DNA of 64,000 bases from Silurus meridionalis (taxonomy: Eukaryota > Chordata > Actinopteri > Siluriformes > Siluridae): assembly GCF_014805685.1 (NCBI RefSeq), contig NC_060892.1, positions 4,280,990 to 4,344,989 of the forward strand, in the 5' to 3' direction. A program made the position numbers and the translations under genes. The notes beneath the pieces are model-generated. The model was not told the origin of the DNA. It made no database searches and worked only from the letters and a program-made list of their open reading frames with translations. Positions 63,447 to 64,000 of the stretch are shown here, piece after piece. The stretch's first letter is position 1. Every line of letters starts with the position of its first letter.

Positions 63447-64000
63447 CAGTGGTCCCTAACCCCTTGGATCAATTTGTACCGTTCCGCACAAGAAATCATT
63501 CATTTTTTCCGTTTTATTCATTGAGTCTAAACGATCTGAAAAATGACCGTATTTTCTCGGTTAGATCTTTAAAATTTAACCCACAAGCTAGCAAAATGAG
63601 TAAGAAACAGATTTCTTTGGGAAGTTTCTTTGCGAAGGGGAAAAGTCCCAGTGAAGATACAGAAGAGCCTATGACTTCCAAGAAAAAGATAGCTTTTAAC
63701 TGAAAATATCAAGAGTCATACTTGGATTTATATATTTGGATTGGATTTATCGCGACATGTGATTCCCACACACCAAGCACGCGCTGCATAATGTGCGTTG
63801 ACCGGCTCTCAAATGAGGCATTGAAGCCTTCAAAACTGCTTCGCCACTTGGAGACTAAGCACCCTGGAATAAAAGACAAGCCCCCGGAGTATTTTGAAAG
63901 AAAAAAGCAGGAACACGAAGGACAGAAGAAATTACTGAGGGCCACCATATCAATAAATGCGAATGCACTGAGAGCATCGTACTTGGTGGCTTACCGTACT
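63447..64000 (+). mobile_element. hAT transposon, 5' part, running off the window
   Basis: Begins cagtggtccctaac, the same end as the MITE at 11,337. A 5' leader of about 150 bp precedes the transposase start. The 8 bp before it is ctctagat. The 3' end lies outside the window. Confidence 0.9.
63596..64000 (+). pseudogene. hAT transposase, N-terminal part with one internal stop
   Basis: The transposase would recognise the element ends and move it by cut-and-paste. The frame starts MSKKQISLGSFFAKGKSPSE. After KKIAFN a TGA (63,701-63,703) interrupts it, and the same frame continues: KYQESYLDLY, SHTPSTRCIMCVDRLSNEAL, then LLRHLETKHPG, EYFERKKQEHEGQKKLL, RATISINANALRASYLVAYR, to the window end. 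CIMC...HLETKH is a BED-type zinc finger (C-x2-C, H-x4-H). This resembles the hAT families from which ZBED/SCAND3-like genes arose. Apart from the stop, and a possible small in-frame insertion nearby (tatatttggattgg), no frameshift is seen. Family usual length is about 600 residues; 135 are visible. Confidence 0.88.

Noticed and set aside
63596..64000. A host ZBED/SCAND3-like gene
   Set aside because: It sits just inside a hAT terminal repeat, has an in-frame stop and shares its 5' leader with a MITE, so it is a transposon copy.

Overview
The window looks like intergenic DNA from a teleost fish. The repeat mix is that of a bony fish: L2/CR1-type, Rex1-type and RTE-type LINEs, many Tc1-like transposons, DIRS-type tyrosine-recombinase retrotransposons, hAT and pogo-like MITEs, and tRNA-derived SINEs, all in AT-rich DNA with long CA, TA, TCTA and GGAT microsatellites. 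An ostariophysan such as a catfish would fit, but that is inference; the sequence alone does not name a species. I found no host protein-coding gene, rRNA, tRNA gene, CRISPR array or bacterial-style operon. Open frames longer than 60 codons are transposon remnants, low-complexity translations or chance frames in AT-rich DNA.

Layout. 0-8 kb: a truncated RTE copy, a Tc1 remnant carrying a 64-bp-arm palindrome, a second palindromic Tc1 derivative, and an 827-bp TA-flanked transposon inserted in a SINE. 8-18 kb: a gapped RTE copy, a perfect hAT MITE with an 8-bp target duplication, and a nearly full-length RTE (14.4-17.5 kb) inserted in an L2-type LINE with a 15-bp target duplication. 18-21 kb: L2 3' ends and a 36-bp-unit minisatellite of about 1.4 kb. 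21.8-26 kb: an almost complete L2-type LINE with an esterase-type ORF1 and endonuclease/reverse transcriptase ORF2. 26-33 kb: SINEs, a Rex1 fragment, Tc1 fragments and an RTE mini-element. 33-38 kb: LTR-like remnants, including one clean solo LTR inside an L2 tail, and a 0.75-kb pyrimidine tract. 38-52 kb: a pogo-like MITE, two internally deleted DIRS elements, Rex1 and RTE pieces, a nearly full-length Tc1 and a mariner remnant. 50-61 kb: duplicated unique-looking blocks mixed with CpG-retaining candidate conserved non-coding DNA, and a Tc1 carrying a LINE in which one segment has been inverted. 61-64 kb: a G-rich GGT/GTT array, another candidate conserved block, and the 5' part of a hAT transposon that runs off the end.

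How the parts relate. The autonomous-type elements (L2, RTE, Tc1, hAT, DIRS) sit beside short parasites that reuse their ends: SINEs sharing an L2 3' tail, an RTE with its two ends fused, hAT and Tc1 MITEs, and DIRS copies with little between their inverted repeats. Several insertions are nested, which gives relative ages. The parts that repeat families do not explain are the duplicated blocks at 50-54 kb and 56-60 kb and the CpG-retaining blocks, which are candidates for regulatory sequence in a gene desert.
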